64,000 nucleotides of DNA from Pigmentiphaga sp. (GCA_023228945.1 JALOAI010000027.1:1-64000), one strand, 5' to 3'; counted from the stretch's first letter, positions 1 to 7,809 are shown. A program made the numbers and translations. The notes: generated by a model not told the origin, from the letters alone.

Positions 1-767
1 TGTGTGTCGAACTGCGTCAGCACGTCCTGAAACAAGGTGGCGAAGTCCACGGCCACGGTGCGGCCCAGCGCACGCCGCTCCCAGGTGCGCTCGCACGCCT
101 TGCGCAGCACCGCGAGCCGGTCCACCTGATGCCGGCCCAGTCCGCCGTACAACAGCGTCGGGATCGCCGGCAGCAGGTAGCGCACCGCATCGTTCATGCG
201 GCTGATGTGCGACTGCGGCACCGGATAACCGTCGGCAGTCAGCCGCCGCGCGAGTTCGCTCTGCGACAGTGCCTGGCCGCTTTCCTGCTCGTAGAACTCG
301 CGCGCCTTCTCGATGCCCAACGCCCGCTCGATGAAGGTCAGCCCGCCACGCAGCTCGTTCTCGGCCAGATGCCCGGTCAGCGCCACGATTTCGCCGCGCG
401 CCGGCCACGGGCGGAACAGGCACGCGATGCGGAAGAAGCGTTCTTCCTTGGTTTCGCTCCACAATTCGCGCAGGATCGCCAGCCGCGTATTGCCACCGTT
501 CCTGATGATGTAGTGCGCCTCGCCCGGCCGGCGCGTGATCGCGGGCGGTGCGTCCAGCCCGCGCTCGCGGATCGAGGTCTTGATTTCCTCGTAGGCCGGG
601 TTGCGCGTCACGCGTGGGTCATGTTCATAGGGGCGCAGCTCGTCCAGCGTCACCACCATCGGTGTGTCGGCGATGGGGTCGGTCAACGCCGCGGCCGAAG
701 GACCGTTGCGTTCGAAGCCCTTGGCCAGCAGCTTGGTGGCCATGTCCTGCGGCGTCGGATCAGCCAT
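1..767 (-). CDS. parB: ParB-family protein of an integrative element (partial, runs off window)
   Basis: This open frame starts at an ATG at 767 and continues past the left edge, so the C-terminus is missing. The visible 255 residues begin with a short leader, then a ParB/Srx-like nuclease domain with the box RNGGNTRLA at about residues 89-97. An HTH-like segment follows at about 165-190 (SQSELARRLTADGYPVPQSHISRM). ParB proteins work with ParA in partitioning; in PFGI-1/ICEclc-type elements the pair helps maintain the excised form. Its start overlaps the stop of the upstream small gene by 8 bp, so translation is probably coupled. The order AlpA-ParA-small protein-ParB is typical of such elements. 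Confidence 0.85.
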   Translation of the reverse strand, partial: MADPTPQDMATKLLAKGFERNGPSAAALTDPIADTPMVVTLDELRPYEHDPRVTRNPAYEEIKTSIRERGLDAPPAITRRPGEAHYIIRNGGNTRLAILRELWSETKEERFFRIACLFRPWPARGEIVALTGHLAENELRGGLTFIERALGIEKAREFYEQESGQALSQSELARRLTADGYPVPQSHISRMNDAVRYLLPAIPTLLYGGLGRHQVDRLAVLRKACERTWERRALGRTVAVDFATLFQDVLTQFDT

Positions 768-1008
768 CGCTGCTCTCCCGAGATGCCGTCAGTGCCTGTC
801 GATCGGCGCGGCGAAGCTGCGCGCGTGCGTTGCGGCTGGCGCGGTGATCGCTCGCAGTCGAGCTGGTATAGATCGCGGCGCAGCCGGGCTTGGTGAACAT
901 CAGGTGCCCGCCGCGCGTGCGTTTCACGTGCCAACCTTCGCCCAGCGCGAACTCGATCAGCGCGCGTAGCCGCGCATGGCCGCGGGCCAGTTCATGCGCG
1001 ATCGCCAT
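760..1008 (-). CDS. HicA-like small protein between parA and parB
   Basis: This 82-aa protein starts at an ATG at 1008, preceded by GAGGAG at a good spacing. It overlaps the end of parA by 17 bp and the start of parB by 8 bp, so it belongs to the partition operon. The middle (GW.VKRTRGGHLMFTKPG, then IYTS..ASDHRA..N....LRR) matches the dsRBD-like fold of HicA mRNA interferases. The glycine-histidine of the HicA active site is present (RGGHLMF). No HicB partner is adjacent. It may be a toxin-derived RNA-binding protein recruited to element maintenance or an active toxin. The fold call is by eye. Confidence 0.7.
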   Translation of the reverse strand: MAIAHELARGHARLRALIEFALGEGWHVKRTRGGHLMFTKPGCAAIYTSSTASDHRASRNARAQLRRADRQALTASRESSDG

Positions 1009-1858
1009 GACTGGCTCCTCCTGCGCGGCCTCTGCCGGTAACGCATGCAAAGCGCTCCCGCCATGCCGGGAACAGCTCGCCAGCCAGCGCACGCATCGTC
1101 TCCAACGCCGCAGGCGCAGTACGGCCCACTGGTTGCCGGTATTCGACGCGATGCACTGGCAGCCCCCGTGTTGCGGCACGTGGGTAGGCTTCAATGGCCG
1201 GGACGTCGGTGCTCAGGACCTGTATGCCAGCGTGCGCCTGGAACACTTGTCGCAGGGCCTGCTGGATCAGTCGGGCGTTCGACGAAACCGGATGCACACG
1301 GTTGATGAGCAAGCGCAGCGGTGGCGGCTCGATGCCGAGGTGCCGATACGGAGCGATGTCCTCGATCAGTTGCAGCGTGCCGCGCCTCAGCTCACGCGCC
1401 GCCAGGATTTCCGGCGTCACCGGTGACAGCGCCAGACTGGAGGCCAGTACCGCCATTTCCAGCAGCACACTGCGCGCTCCCTGGGTATCGATCAGCAGCA
1501 GGTCGTAGTGCGACGCCAGCGCGGGGAGCAGGTGACGCAGGCGCAGCCGACCGTCGGGTGCGTGCAGCAGCAGTGTGTTCAGTTCGCCGCGATGGTCGTT
1601 CGACACCACCAGGTCGAGACCCGCCACAGCGGTCTGCGAAGCCAATTGCTCGATACGCTGCTCATTGAAGGCCAGCATCTCATAGATGCCGGCAGGCGCA
1701 TGCGTGCCGAGCGTGAAGTAGCTCGACAAGGTGGGCTGTACGTCCAGGTCCAGCAGCAGCACGCGCAGTCCCGCATCGGCGATGAAGCCGCCCAGGTTCG
1801 CTGCGGTGGTCGTCTTGCCGACGCCACCCTTGGTCGAAATGATGGATACCACCTGCAT
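992..1858 (-). CDS. parA: ParA/Soj partition ATPase
   Basis: This 288-aa cytosolic ATPase drives partition or stabilisation of the element together with ParB. A deviant Walker A motif KGGVGKTTT is at residues 10-18. The segment LLLDLDVQPTLS follows at about 35-46, and the Walker B-like LLLIDTQGA is at about 120-128. Length and motifs fit the Soj branch found on integrative elements. It is the first gene of an overlapping cluster with the HicA-like gene and parB, and follows alpA after about 40 bp. In ICEs this gene normally lies near the end opposite the integrase, consistent with the attachment site at 7268-7285. Confidence 0.92.
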   Translation of the reverse strand: MQVVSIISTKGGVGKTTTAANLGGFIADAGLRVLLLDLDVQPTLSSYFTLGTHAPAGIYEMLAFNEQRIEQLASQTAVAGLDLVVSNDHRGELNTLLLHAPDGRLRLRHLLPALASHYDLLLIDTQGARSVLLEMAVLASSLALSPVTPEILAARELRRGTLQLIEDIAPYRHLGIEPPPLRLLINRVHPVSSNARLIQQALRQVFQAHAGIQVLSTDVPAIEAYPRAATRGLPVHRVEYRQPVGRTAPAALETMRALAGELFPAWRERFACVTGRGRAGGASHGDRA

Positions 1859-1898
1859 GGTGCGACTCCTCGTGGAAGGGATTCCGGGGGGCGCGGGC

Positions 1899-2117
1899 TC
1901 ACGCCCGCTCCCTGAGTCGATCGGTGATCCACTGATCGATCTCCACCGAATCCCATCCGATGGCGCGTACCCCGAGGCGCAGGGGCTTAGGAAACTTGCC
2001 CTCCTTGATCAGGTTGTAGATGTGGGCGCGTTTGAAGCCGGTCTTGGCCTCGACTTCCGCGCGGCGCAGGATGCGGTGTTCGTTCGGCGTCGCGGTGGCG
2101 ATGGTCTGGGCAATCAC
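1899..2117 (-). CDS. alpA: AlpA-family excisionase/regulator
   Basis: This 72-aa winged-HTH protein has the AlpA pattern: ILRRAEVEAKTGFKRAHIYNLI at about residues 15-37, then FPKPLRLG...GWDSVEIDQWI. AlpA proteins act as transcriptional regulators or excision factors of prophages and integrative elements. Two in-frame GTG codons exist at 2126 and 2117. The only Shine-Dalgarno-like sequence, AAGGAG, overlaps the first and lies 8 nt before the second, so I chose 2117. It sits directly upstream of parA in the same direction and is probably co-transcribed with it. Confidence 0.88.
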   Translation of the reverse strand: MIAQTIATATPNEHRILRRAEVEAKTGFKRAHIYNLIKEGKFPKPLRLGVRAIGWDSVEIDQWITDRLRERA

Positions 2118-2227
2118 GAGGGACACTCCTTGGCGCTGTGTAGCGGCGGTGATGGAAGTGCCCCGTATTCAATAGCGCGGTTCCCGCGCGGTCACCGCAA
2201 GTGCAGACACGCCGTCTGCACTTGCAG

Positions 2228-2989
2228 TCAGCGGTCCTGGGTAGCGAGATGACGCTTGGCTGCCGAAAACTTCGCCCACAGCGTTCGCTCGCTGATTCCG
2301 GATTTGTCGCCGTAGTGGGCAACCAGCGCACTGATGACCGATTCCAGCGTCTCGAAGGACGAATAGGGAACGCCATTGGGCGACTTGCCCAACAGCAGGG
2401 TCAGAAGGCCGCCAACGATGTTCAGGTAGGTGGACTCACTGCGGGCGCCCGGCATCCCGGAGCGCTTCTCGCGTTCCGCGCGTGCCTGGTGCTCCTGGCT
2501 GAGCGTCTGGAACTGGGCATAGAGCGCATCCCAGGCCTGCACCCTGTCGGCAAGCTGGAGCTTCAACGCCTCGCGATCCATGATCAGTGCCTGCACGGCA
2601 TCGACACTGACGGCCGGATGCAGGTGGCGCTCGAAGGCATCGAACAAAAAGGCCGGTCGCTGGTCGGGATAGAAACGAATCATCCAGGCCTTCAGGTCGA
2701 CATGGCGGATCGTGAGGCCGGGGTCATCAAGCAAGGCGGGGTCGTTGCTCGTGATGCCATCCTTGCCGTAGGGAAGGTCGAGATGCACCAGTGCGTCGTA
2801 GATCCGTTCCGCGTTCAGGCGAAGCTGTGGCCAGCGCGCCAGTGCAGCGTGCTCCGGCAGCCGGTTCATCCCCTCGGCGACATCGAGGATACGGCGCTCG
2901 AAGCGTGACAGCCCCGCCCACTGGATGGCCGCCTCGATCGGACGATAGAAGACCTTGGCTTGGGCGCCGGAAGAAGATGACTTTCTCAT
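2228..2989 (-). CDS. Conserved integrative-element protein of unknown function
   Basis: I cannot assign a function to this 253-aa soluble protein. It has no signal peptide, membrane segment or recognised catalytic motif. It is rich in aromatic and charged residues, with a predicted helical middle (about 120-175) and the conserved-looking GGLLTLLLGKSPNGVPYSSF at about 191-210, just before the C-terminal 45 residues. It lies upstream of alpA on the same strand, about 110 bp away, in the position where PFGI-1-like elements often carry an uncharacterised gene. The frame is clean and codon use resembles parA, so it is probably a real gene of the element module. Confidence 0.7.
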   Translation of the reverse strand: MRKSSSSGAQAKVFYRPIEAAIQWAGLSRFERRILDVAEGMNRLPEHAALARWPQLRLNAERIYDALVHLDLPYGKDGITSNDPALLDDPGLTIRHVDLKAWMIRFYPDQRPAFLFDAFERHLHPAVSVDAVQALIMDREALKLQLADRVQAWDALYAQFQTLSQEHQARAEREKRSGMPGARSESTYLNIVGGLLTLLLGKSPNGVPYSSFETLESVISALVAHYGDKSGISERTLWAKFSAAKRHLATQDR

Positions 2990-3634
2990 GGGCTACTCCC
3001 TGGTGAACGGGTTCAGGACATCGGCTTTTCTCGTGGTCTGGTCGACGCCATCCCACACCTTCGCGGCGCGGAGCGGTGGCGACTTGGCTTGTGGAAAGGT
3101 TGTAGTGACGGCGAATGGCTGCAATGCTCACCCCAGCAACCAGTCGATGTGGCACCTTCTCCACCAACACCGAGCCTCTGCGTGGCGGTATGCTTCAAGA
3201 TGTTTCTCGCCCATGACGGGGAGGCTTGGTAGTGAGGTTTTGCTACAGATGCCATCGCGGCGAAAGACGCATTCAGTCTCTGCGCCCTCATGTCTGGGCA
3301 TCACCCGCATGTCGGACGCCGATGGTCTTTCAGCAGACGCGGTTCGGGTGGCACCGGGCGCGGCGATGCCGCCGCGACGGGCAACGATGAAGCATCACGC
3401 CAGACGGTACGGGTCTTCTTTCAGATCAACAAAGAATGACGGGCGAATGTCATCGATTCGCCGGCAAGTCATAGAGCGGCAAGCGTTCCATTGCGGGCGG
3501 GGTCAATGCCGAATGGCTGCGATTCAGCACGAAGCGCGGGGCGCGGCCCGCGAACCCGGCGGCGGAACGCCGAGACGCTGGGCGGTTTGCCTTGCATTCG
3601 CTCATTAATTCAATAAATGTTGTAATATCGAACT
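2990..3634. other. Intergenic stretch between element module and ars operon
   Basis: About 645 bp without a convincing gene. Open frames on both strands are composition-driven and lack start signals or recognisable domains. The last 40 bp before 3635 turn AT-rich (around AATTCAATAAATGTTGTAATATCG), the probable promoter and ArsR operator of the arsenic operon. That operon start has no visible Shine-Dalgarno sequence. Confidence 0.6.
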
Positions 3635-3958
3635 ATGAAAGAAGATCAAGCCGTTTGCGCCCTGAGTGCCCTGGCCCATGCCCAGCGCCTGCGCGTGTTC
3701 CGCGCCCTGGTCATCGCCGGCCCCGAAGGGCGGACGCCCAGCGTGCTGGCCGAGCAACTGGACGTGGCCCGCAACACGCTGTCCTTTCACCTGAAGGAGC
3801 TGGCCCATGCCGGCCTCGTCACCATCGAGCAGCAGGGCCGCAACCTCATCTATCGCGCCGACTTTTTCCAGATGAACGAACTGCTCGGCTACCTGACCGA
3901 ACACTGCTGCCAGGGCGGCGTGTGCGAGGTCACCGAATCCTCCCACTGCGACTGCTGA
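3635..3958 (+). CDS. arsR: ArsR arsenite-responsive repressor
   Basis: This 107-aa winged-helix repressor opens the arsenic operon. The DNA-binding segment is at about residues 36-60 (VLAEQLDVARNTLSFHLKELA). It lacks the alpha-3 ELCVCDL site of the E. coli type. Instead it has C-terminal cysteines C91, C92 and C97, plus C105 and C107. This resembles the Acidithiobacillus ferrooxidans type of ArsR, where a C-terminal Cys-Cys-Cys triad binds As(III). It probably represses its own operon from the AT-rich region just upstream and leaves DNA when arsenite binds. The next gene follows after 4 bp. Confidence 0.93.
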   Translation: MKEDQAVCALSALAHAQRLRVFRALVIAGPEGRTPSVLAEQLDVARNTLSFHLKELAHAGLVTIEQQGRNLIYRADFFQMNELLGYLTEHCCQGGVCEVTESSHCDC

Positions 3959-3962
3959 TGCC

Positions 3963-4460
3963 ATGACCACCGACACCACCTACAACGCACTGTTCATCTG
4001 CACGGGCAACTCGGCCCGTTCGATCCTCGCCGAAGGCATCCTCAACGGACTGGGCAAGGGGCGCTTTCACGCGTACTCGGCGGGCAGCCACCCCAAGGGA
4101 GAGGTGCATCCGCTGGCACTCGCTACGCTGGAGCGGCTGCACATGCCGACGGCAGGCTACCGCAGCAAGAGCTGGGACGAGTTCGTGGCACCGGGCGCTC
4201 CGGTATTCGATTTCATCTTCACCGTCTGCGACAACGCCGCCGGCGAGGCGTGCCCGCTCTGGCCCGGCAAGCCGGTGTCCGCTCATTGGGGCGTGCCCGA
4301 TCCCGCAGCGGTCGAAGGCTCCCAAGAGCAACAAGTCAAGGCCTTCAAGGACGCCGCATTGACCCTGCGCCGCCGCATCGAGCTGTTCCTGTCGCTGCCG
4401 CTGCAGCGCCTGGACGCCATGTCCTTGCAGCACGAACTGCGCGACATCGGCAAGCAGTGA
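3963..4460 (+). CDS. arsC: Arsenate reductase, thioredoxin-coupled LMW-phosphatase type
   Basis: This 165-aa protein has the low-molecular-weight phosphatase P-loop CTGNSARS at residues 13-20, with C13 as the nucleophile. It also has the downstream cysteine region FTVCDNAAGEACP (about 90-102) that supplies the resolving cysteines of thioredoxin-type ArsC. It reduces arsenate to arsenite for export by the next gene. A C-terminal extension (about 145-165) continues beyond the catalytic core. It lies 4 bp after arsR and 7 bp before acr3, so it is operonic. A second, unrelated arsenate reductase is present in the same operon. Confidence 0.93.
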   Translation: MTTDTTYNALFICTGNSARSILAEGILNGLGKGRFHAYSAGSHPKGEVHPLALATLERLHMPTAGYRSKSWDEFVAPGAPVFDFIFTVCDNAAGEACPLWPGKPVSAHWGVPDPAAVEGSQEQQVKAFKDAALTLRRRIELFLSLPLQRLDAMSLQHELRDIGKQ

Positions 4461-4467
4461 GGCGCCC

Positions 4468-5553
4468 ATGACCGCAGCGACTGAAACGGCCCGCTCCATG
4501 CCGGCCACCCCGACCATGAGTGTGTTCGAACGCTATCTGACGGTGTGGGTTCTCCTGTGCATCGTTGTTGGCATTGCGCTGGGCCAATTCGCGTCCGGCG
4601 TGTTCCAGGCCATCGGCCATATGGAAGTGGCCCAGGTCAACCTGCCGGTGGGCCTGCTGATCTGGGTCATGATCATTCCCATGCTGCTCAAGGTGGACTT
4701 CGGCGCGCTGGGCCAGGTCAAGCAGCACTGGCGTGGCATCGGCGTCACGCTGTTCATCAATTGGGCGGTCAAGCCGTTCTCAATGGCGCTGCTGGCGTGG
4801 GTCTTCATCCGCCACGTCTTCGCCGATGCGCTGCCCGCCGACCAGCTCGACAGCTATGTCGCCGGCCTGATACTGCTGGCCGCCGCGCCCTGCACGGCCA
4901 TGGTCTTCGTCTGGAGCCGGCTCACGGGCGGCGATCCGGTGTTCACGCTGTCGCAGGTGGCGCTGAACGACACCATCATGGTGTTCGCCTTTGCCCCCAT
5001 CGTCGGCCTGCTGCTGGGCCTGTCGGCCATCACCGTGCCGTGGGATACGCTGCTGGTGTCGGTGGCGCTCTACATCGTCATCCCCGTCATTCTCGCGCAG
5101 GTCTGGCGTCGCGCCTTACTGCGGCGAGGCCAGGCCGCGTTCGATCGCGCCCTGGAGCGTATCGGCCCACTGTCCATCGCGGCGCTGCTGCTCACGCTGG
5201 TGCTGTTGTTCGCCTTCCAGGGCCAGGCCATACTGCAGCAGCCGCTGGTCATCGCCATGCTGGCCGTGCCGATCCTCATCCAGGTGTTCTTCAACTCCGG
5301 GCTGGCCTACTGGCTCAATCGCAAGGTGGGTGAGAAGCACAACATCGCCTGTCCTTCGGCACTGATCGGCGCGTCCAACTTCTTCGAGCTGGCCGTGGCG
5401 GCAGCTATCAGCCTGTTCGGCTTCCAGTCAGGCGCAGCGCTGGCCACCGTGGTCGGCGTGCTGATCGAAGTGCCCGTCATGCTGCTGGTCGTGCGTGTCG
5501 TCAACCGGTCTCGCGGCTGGTACGAAGGCGACCCGAACCCATCAACCCGATAA
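4468..5553 (+). CDS. acr3: Arsenite efflux permease Acr3
   Basis: This 361-aa integral membrane protein of the ACR3 family has about ten hydrophobic segments. The family's essential cysteine lies in the fourth segment, in AAPCTAMVFVWSRL (about residues 143-156). It exports As(III) (and possibly Sb(III)) from the cytoplasm using the proton gradient. An ATG at 4468 behind a GTGAGG-like site gives the usual length; in-frame ATGs at 4498 and 4516 are less likely alternatives. It sits between the two arsenate reductases in a tight operon. Confidence 0.94.
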   Translation: MTAATETARSMPATPTMSVFERYLTVWVLLCIVVGIALGQFASGVFQAIGHMEVAQVNLPVGLLIWVMIIPMLLKVDFGALGQVKQHWRGIGVTLFINWAVKPFSMALLAWVFIRHVFADALPADQLDSYVAGLILLAAAPCTAMVFVWSRLTGGDPVFTLSQVALNDTIMVFAFAPIVGLLLGLSAITVPWDTLLVSVALYIVIPVILAQVWRRALLRRGQAAFDRALERIGPLSIAALLLTLVLLFAFQGQAILQQPLVIAMLAVPILIQVFFNSGLAYWLNRKVGEKHNIACPSALIGASNFFELAVAAAISLFGFQSGAALATVVGVLIEVPVMLLVVRVVNRSRGWYEGDPNPSTR

Positions 5554-5560
5554 CCACGAC

Positions 5561-5989
5561 ATGCCCATGAGCACCATCACGATCTACCACAATCCCGCCT
5601 GCGGCACGTCGCGCAACACGCTGGCGCTGATCCGCAACAGCGGCGAAGAGCCCGCGGTTATCGAGTACCTGAAGACGCCACCCGATCGCGCCACGCTGGT
5701 CAAGCTGCTGGCCGATGCGGGCCTTGGCGTGCGCAACGTGCTGCGCGAAAAAGGCACCCCCTATGCCGAACTCGGCCTGGGCGATCCGAAGTGGACGGAT
5801 GAGCAGCTGCTCAATTTCATCGAGCAGCACCCCATTCTCATCAACCGACCCATCGTGGTCACGCCGCTGGGCACGCGCCTGTGCCGCCCTTCGGAAACAG
5901 TACTGGACATCCTGCCGCAGCCCCAGCGCGGCGCGTTCAACAAGGAAGACGGTGAGCCGGTGATCGACGCGGAGGGCCGCCGTGTCTGA
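5561..5989 (+). CDS. arsC: Arsenate reductase, glutaredoxin-coupled type
   Basis: This 142-aa protein is the glutaredoxin-dependent ArsC typified by plasmid R773. The N-terminal active site is ITIYHNPACGTSRNTL, with the catalytic cysteine at about residue 13. The Arg triad of the family is represented by the conserved RPIVVTPLGTRLCRP at about 91-105. It duplicates the function of the upstream phosphatase-type ArsC but draws electrons from glutathione/glutaredoxin. Start is the ATG at 5561 (an in-frame ATG at 5567 is equally possible); an upstream extension would overlap acr3. Its last codons overlap the start of arsH by 8 bp. Confidence 0.93.
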   Translation: MPMSTITIYHNPACGTSRNTLALIRNSGEEPAVIEYLKTPPDRATLVKLLADAGLGVRNVLREKGTPYAELGLGDPKWTDEQLLNFIEQHPILINRPIVVTPLGTRLCRPSETVLDILPQPQRGAFNKEDGEPVIDAEGRRV

Positions 5990-6704
5990 AGCGCGACTTG
6001 ACCTGCCCAACATCGACACAACGCTGTTTCAGGAACCGGATATAGCGCGGCTGCTGCCGCCCGAGCGCGGCAGCCATGCACCGCGCTTTCTGCTGCTCTA
6101 TGGCTCGCTGCGGGAACGCTCATACAGCCGACTTTCCGCCGAGGAAGCCGCGCGCATCCTGCGCGCGCTCGGCGGCGAGACGCGCATGTTCAACCCCTCC
6201 GGCCTGCCGCTGGTGGATGATGCGCCGGGTGATCACCCCAAGGTCCAGGAACTGCATGCGCTCACGCAATGGGCCGAAGGCATGGTGTGGTGCTCGCCCG
6301 AGCGCCACGGCGCCATGACCGGCCTGATGAAGACCCAAATCGACTGGATTCCACTGTCGGTCGGCGCGGTGCGCCCGACCCAGGGCAAGACGCTGGCCGT
6401 GATGCAGGTCTCGGGCGGCTCGCAGTCCTTCAACGCCGTGAACCAGATGCGCGTGCTGGGCCGTTGGATGCGCATGCTGACCATCCCCAACCAGTCCTCG
6501 GTTGCCAAGGCGTACCAGGAGTTCGACGAGGGCGGGCGCATGAAGCCCTCGGCCTACTACGACCGCATCGTGGACGTGATGGAGGAGCTGATGAAGTTCA
6601 CACTGCTCACGCGCGACGCGGCGCCGTACCTGGTGGATCGCTACAGCGAGCGCAAGGAGAGCGCCGAGGCGCTGTCCTTGCGCATGAAGCAAAGGGCTAT
6701 TTGA
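5982..6704 (+). CDS. arsH: ArsH NADPH-dependent FMN reductase
   Basis: This 240-aa flavodoxin-like oxidoreductase begins at a GTG overlapping the end of arsC. The FMN phosphate loop LLLYGSLRERSYSRL is at about residues 32-46, and the flavin-contacting SPERHGAMTGLMKTQIDW at about 105-122. ArsH proteins reduce flavins/quinones and oxidise trivalent organoarsenicals to less toxic pentavalent forms. It is the last gene of the five-gene operon; no further coding region follows before the element end. Confidence 0.93.
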   Translation: MSEARLDLPNIDTTLFQEPDIARLLPPERGSHAPRFLLLYGSLRERSYSRLSAEEAARILRALGGETRMFNPSGLPLVDDAPGDHPKVQELHALTQWAEGMVWCSPERHGAMTGLMKTQIDWIPLSVGAVRPTQGKTLAVMQVSGGSQSFNAVNQMRVLGRWMRMLTIPNQSSVAKAYQEFDEGGRMKPSAYYDRIVDVMEELMKFTLLTRDAAPYLVDRYSERKESAEALSLRMKQRAI

Positions 6705-7170
6705 TGGGAGTGCCCAGCACCTCAGAGCGCAGCAGCGCCTGGCAGTTTTTCTATGGTTTTCCTGCGGTTGGGGCTGGCCAGCATCGCCAGCCGTACAAGC
6801 GCTCTCCGCTCATGACGACGAGAACGCCGTGCTACGGTGCAGGGAACTGAAACACCGGGCTCGTCCTGCACACACTGCACACCCTCGGCTTTCGGCGAAA
6901 GAGAAGCACGAGGCCCACAAGGGATGGAGGCGTCAGCGTGCAAAGCCGAATGGAGGGCCGATCATGTTCGCCTCGTCGAATACGAAGGAGCACAACGCGC
7001 CGAACACCTGACGTTTTCCAGATGAAATCGCTGCCGATCTGGAGGACGTTGGTATGGCGTACGCCCCAAACATCGGAGCAGCGAAACACAGTCTCGGCCC
7101 ACAGGCGCATCTGAACATGACCCTGGTGGCTGTGCATGGACGTTGCTGGGCGATGGCAGACGATCCCGGG

Positions 7171-7199
7171 TTGCCGGGCACGTGGGGCTGGTACATAAT
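7171..7199 (+). promoter_or_regulatory. Outward-facing sigma70-like promoter near the element end
   Basis: TTGCCG at 7171-7176 and CATAAT at 7194-7199 are separated by exactly 17 bp, matching the sigma70 consensus in 4 of 6 and 5 of 6 positions. The promoter points toward the attachment site and away from all element genes. In ICEclc a promoter (Pcirc) in the equivalent place drives the integrase only after circularisation joins the two ends. That role is inferred here by analogy. Confidence 0.45.
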
Positions 7200-7229
7200 C
7201 TGGTCTAATTCCGTGGCGCTCACGGAAGA

Positions 7230-7252
7230 AACCCGTTATCAATCAACGGGTT
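7230..7252. repeat. Inverted repeat just inside the attachment site
   Basis: AACCCGTT (7230-7237) and AACGGGTT (7245-7252) form a perfect 8-bp inverted repeat with a 7-base loop, 15 bp inside the att copy. No U-tract follows, so it is not a good terminator. It could be an integrase or excisionase binding site. Confidence 0.5.
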
Positions 7253-7267
7253 GAGTGCGGCGTGATG

Positions 7268-7285
7268 TTCCCTTCACCCGCTCCA
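7268..7285 (+). other. Attachment site: 18-bp tRNA-Gly 3' end
   Basis: The 18 bases TTCCCTTCACCCGCTCCA are the T-arm, acceptor stem and CCA end of a bacterial tRNA-Gly. E. coli glyU ends with the same sequence except for one base. No tRNA body precedes it. Elements of the ICEclc/PFGI-1 type integrate into tRNA-Gly 3' ends and leave a short direct repeat at the far end; for ICEclc it is also 18 bp. Orientation places the element to the left, where ParA, ParB, AlpA and the arsenic genes lie. The intact tRNA and integrase should lie beyond the left edge. Confidence 0.75.
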
Positions 7286-7301
7286 TTTCAGCCCGAAATG
7301 T

Positions 7302-7773
7302 CTAGTCCGGTGGGCTCCAGCCCGGTTTGCTGGCCTCTACCAAGGCGCTCCATTCGTCTGGCGGATTTCCACGTCCGAGCATTTTCTCGAACACCGCGTA
7401 AGGGTACGACTTGCTGCCCGATGACCCCAGAGTCTGCTCATCGTTGACCCAAGCGTACACAATGATCTTCGCCTTCGAGTCGTAGCGGAAAAGCAGCCGG
7501 TATCGCCTTCCGAGCTTGGCCCGCCGCCAGTGGCGATAGACCGGCCCCATGGTATTGCCTTGACGGCACTTGTCGCGCGCCAGCAGGGTCAGGAATGCGG
7601 CAATGGCAGGGTCTTCGTGATCGGCATCGGCGCGGGTCACAACCACCTCTGCGCCCCGAAGCTCGAACGCAAGCTTGCTGCCGGTATCGGCACCCAGGGC
7701 CTGGCGGATGGATTTGGGCAAGGTCGCCCTTGCGCGCCATCCGCGTCCGGCCGAGGACCTTTGTGGCCCGCAT
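7302..7773 (-). pseudogene. Fused and frameshifted PrlF-YhaV toxin-antitoxin remnant
   Basis: The frame from a TTG at 7721 to 7302 encodes an AbrB-type PrlF antitoxin segment (PKSIRQALGADTGSKLAFEL, ending near AAFLTLLARD). This runs without a break into the C-terminal half of a YhaV toxin (YRHWRRAKLGRRYRLLFRY, then KIIVYAWVNDEQT). In intact loci these are two separate genes, so an in-frame deletion removed the PrlF C-terminus and YhaV N-terminus. The natural PrlF start is in another frame (ATG at 7740 or 7773, MARKG...). The join at AAGGGC-GACC-TTG suggests loss of about 5 bp relative to a normal KGQVTLP coding sequence. The locus is therefore doubly broken. Confidence 0.8.
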
Positions 7774-7809
7774 GCTCCAGAAGCGCCTGCCGATGAGGCC
7801 TCCTCAGGT

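Larger units (their letters stand above)
6705..7266. other. Non-coding element end
   Basis: About 560 bp between arsH and the attachment site, with no convincing gene on either strand. The right part holds an outward-facing promoter (7171-7199), a small palindrome (ccgtg/cacgg, 7211-7225) and an 8-bp-stem hairpin (7230-7252), each described separately. Non-coding ends with promoters and inverted repeats are usual for tRNA-integrated elements. Confidence 0.55.

Noticed and set aside
2727..3170. Minus-strand frame with an HTH-like start (VSIAAIRRHYNLSTSQ) upstream of the 253-aa element gene
   Set aside because: The HTH impression covers few residues, then the frame overlaps the 253-aa gene in another frame with no family resemblance.
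3128..3310. Short minus-strand frames upstream of the arsenic operon
   Set aside because: No ribosome site, no domain, and composition typical of random high-GC frames.
7211..7285. Possible complete tRNA gene at the att site
   Set aside because: Only the last 18 bases match tRNA-Gly; no D-arm, anticodon arm or 5' acceptor strand precedes them.
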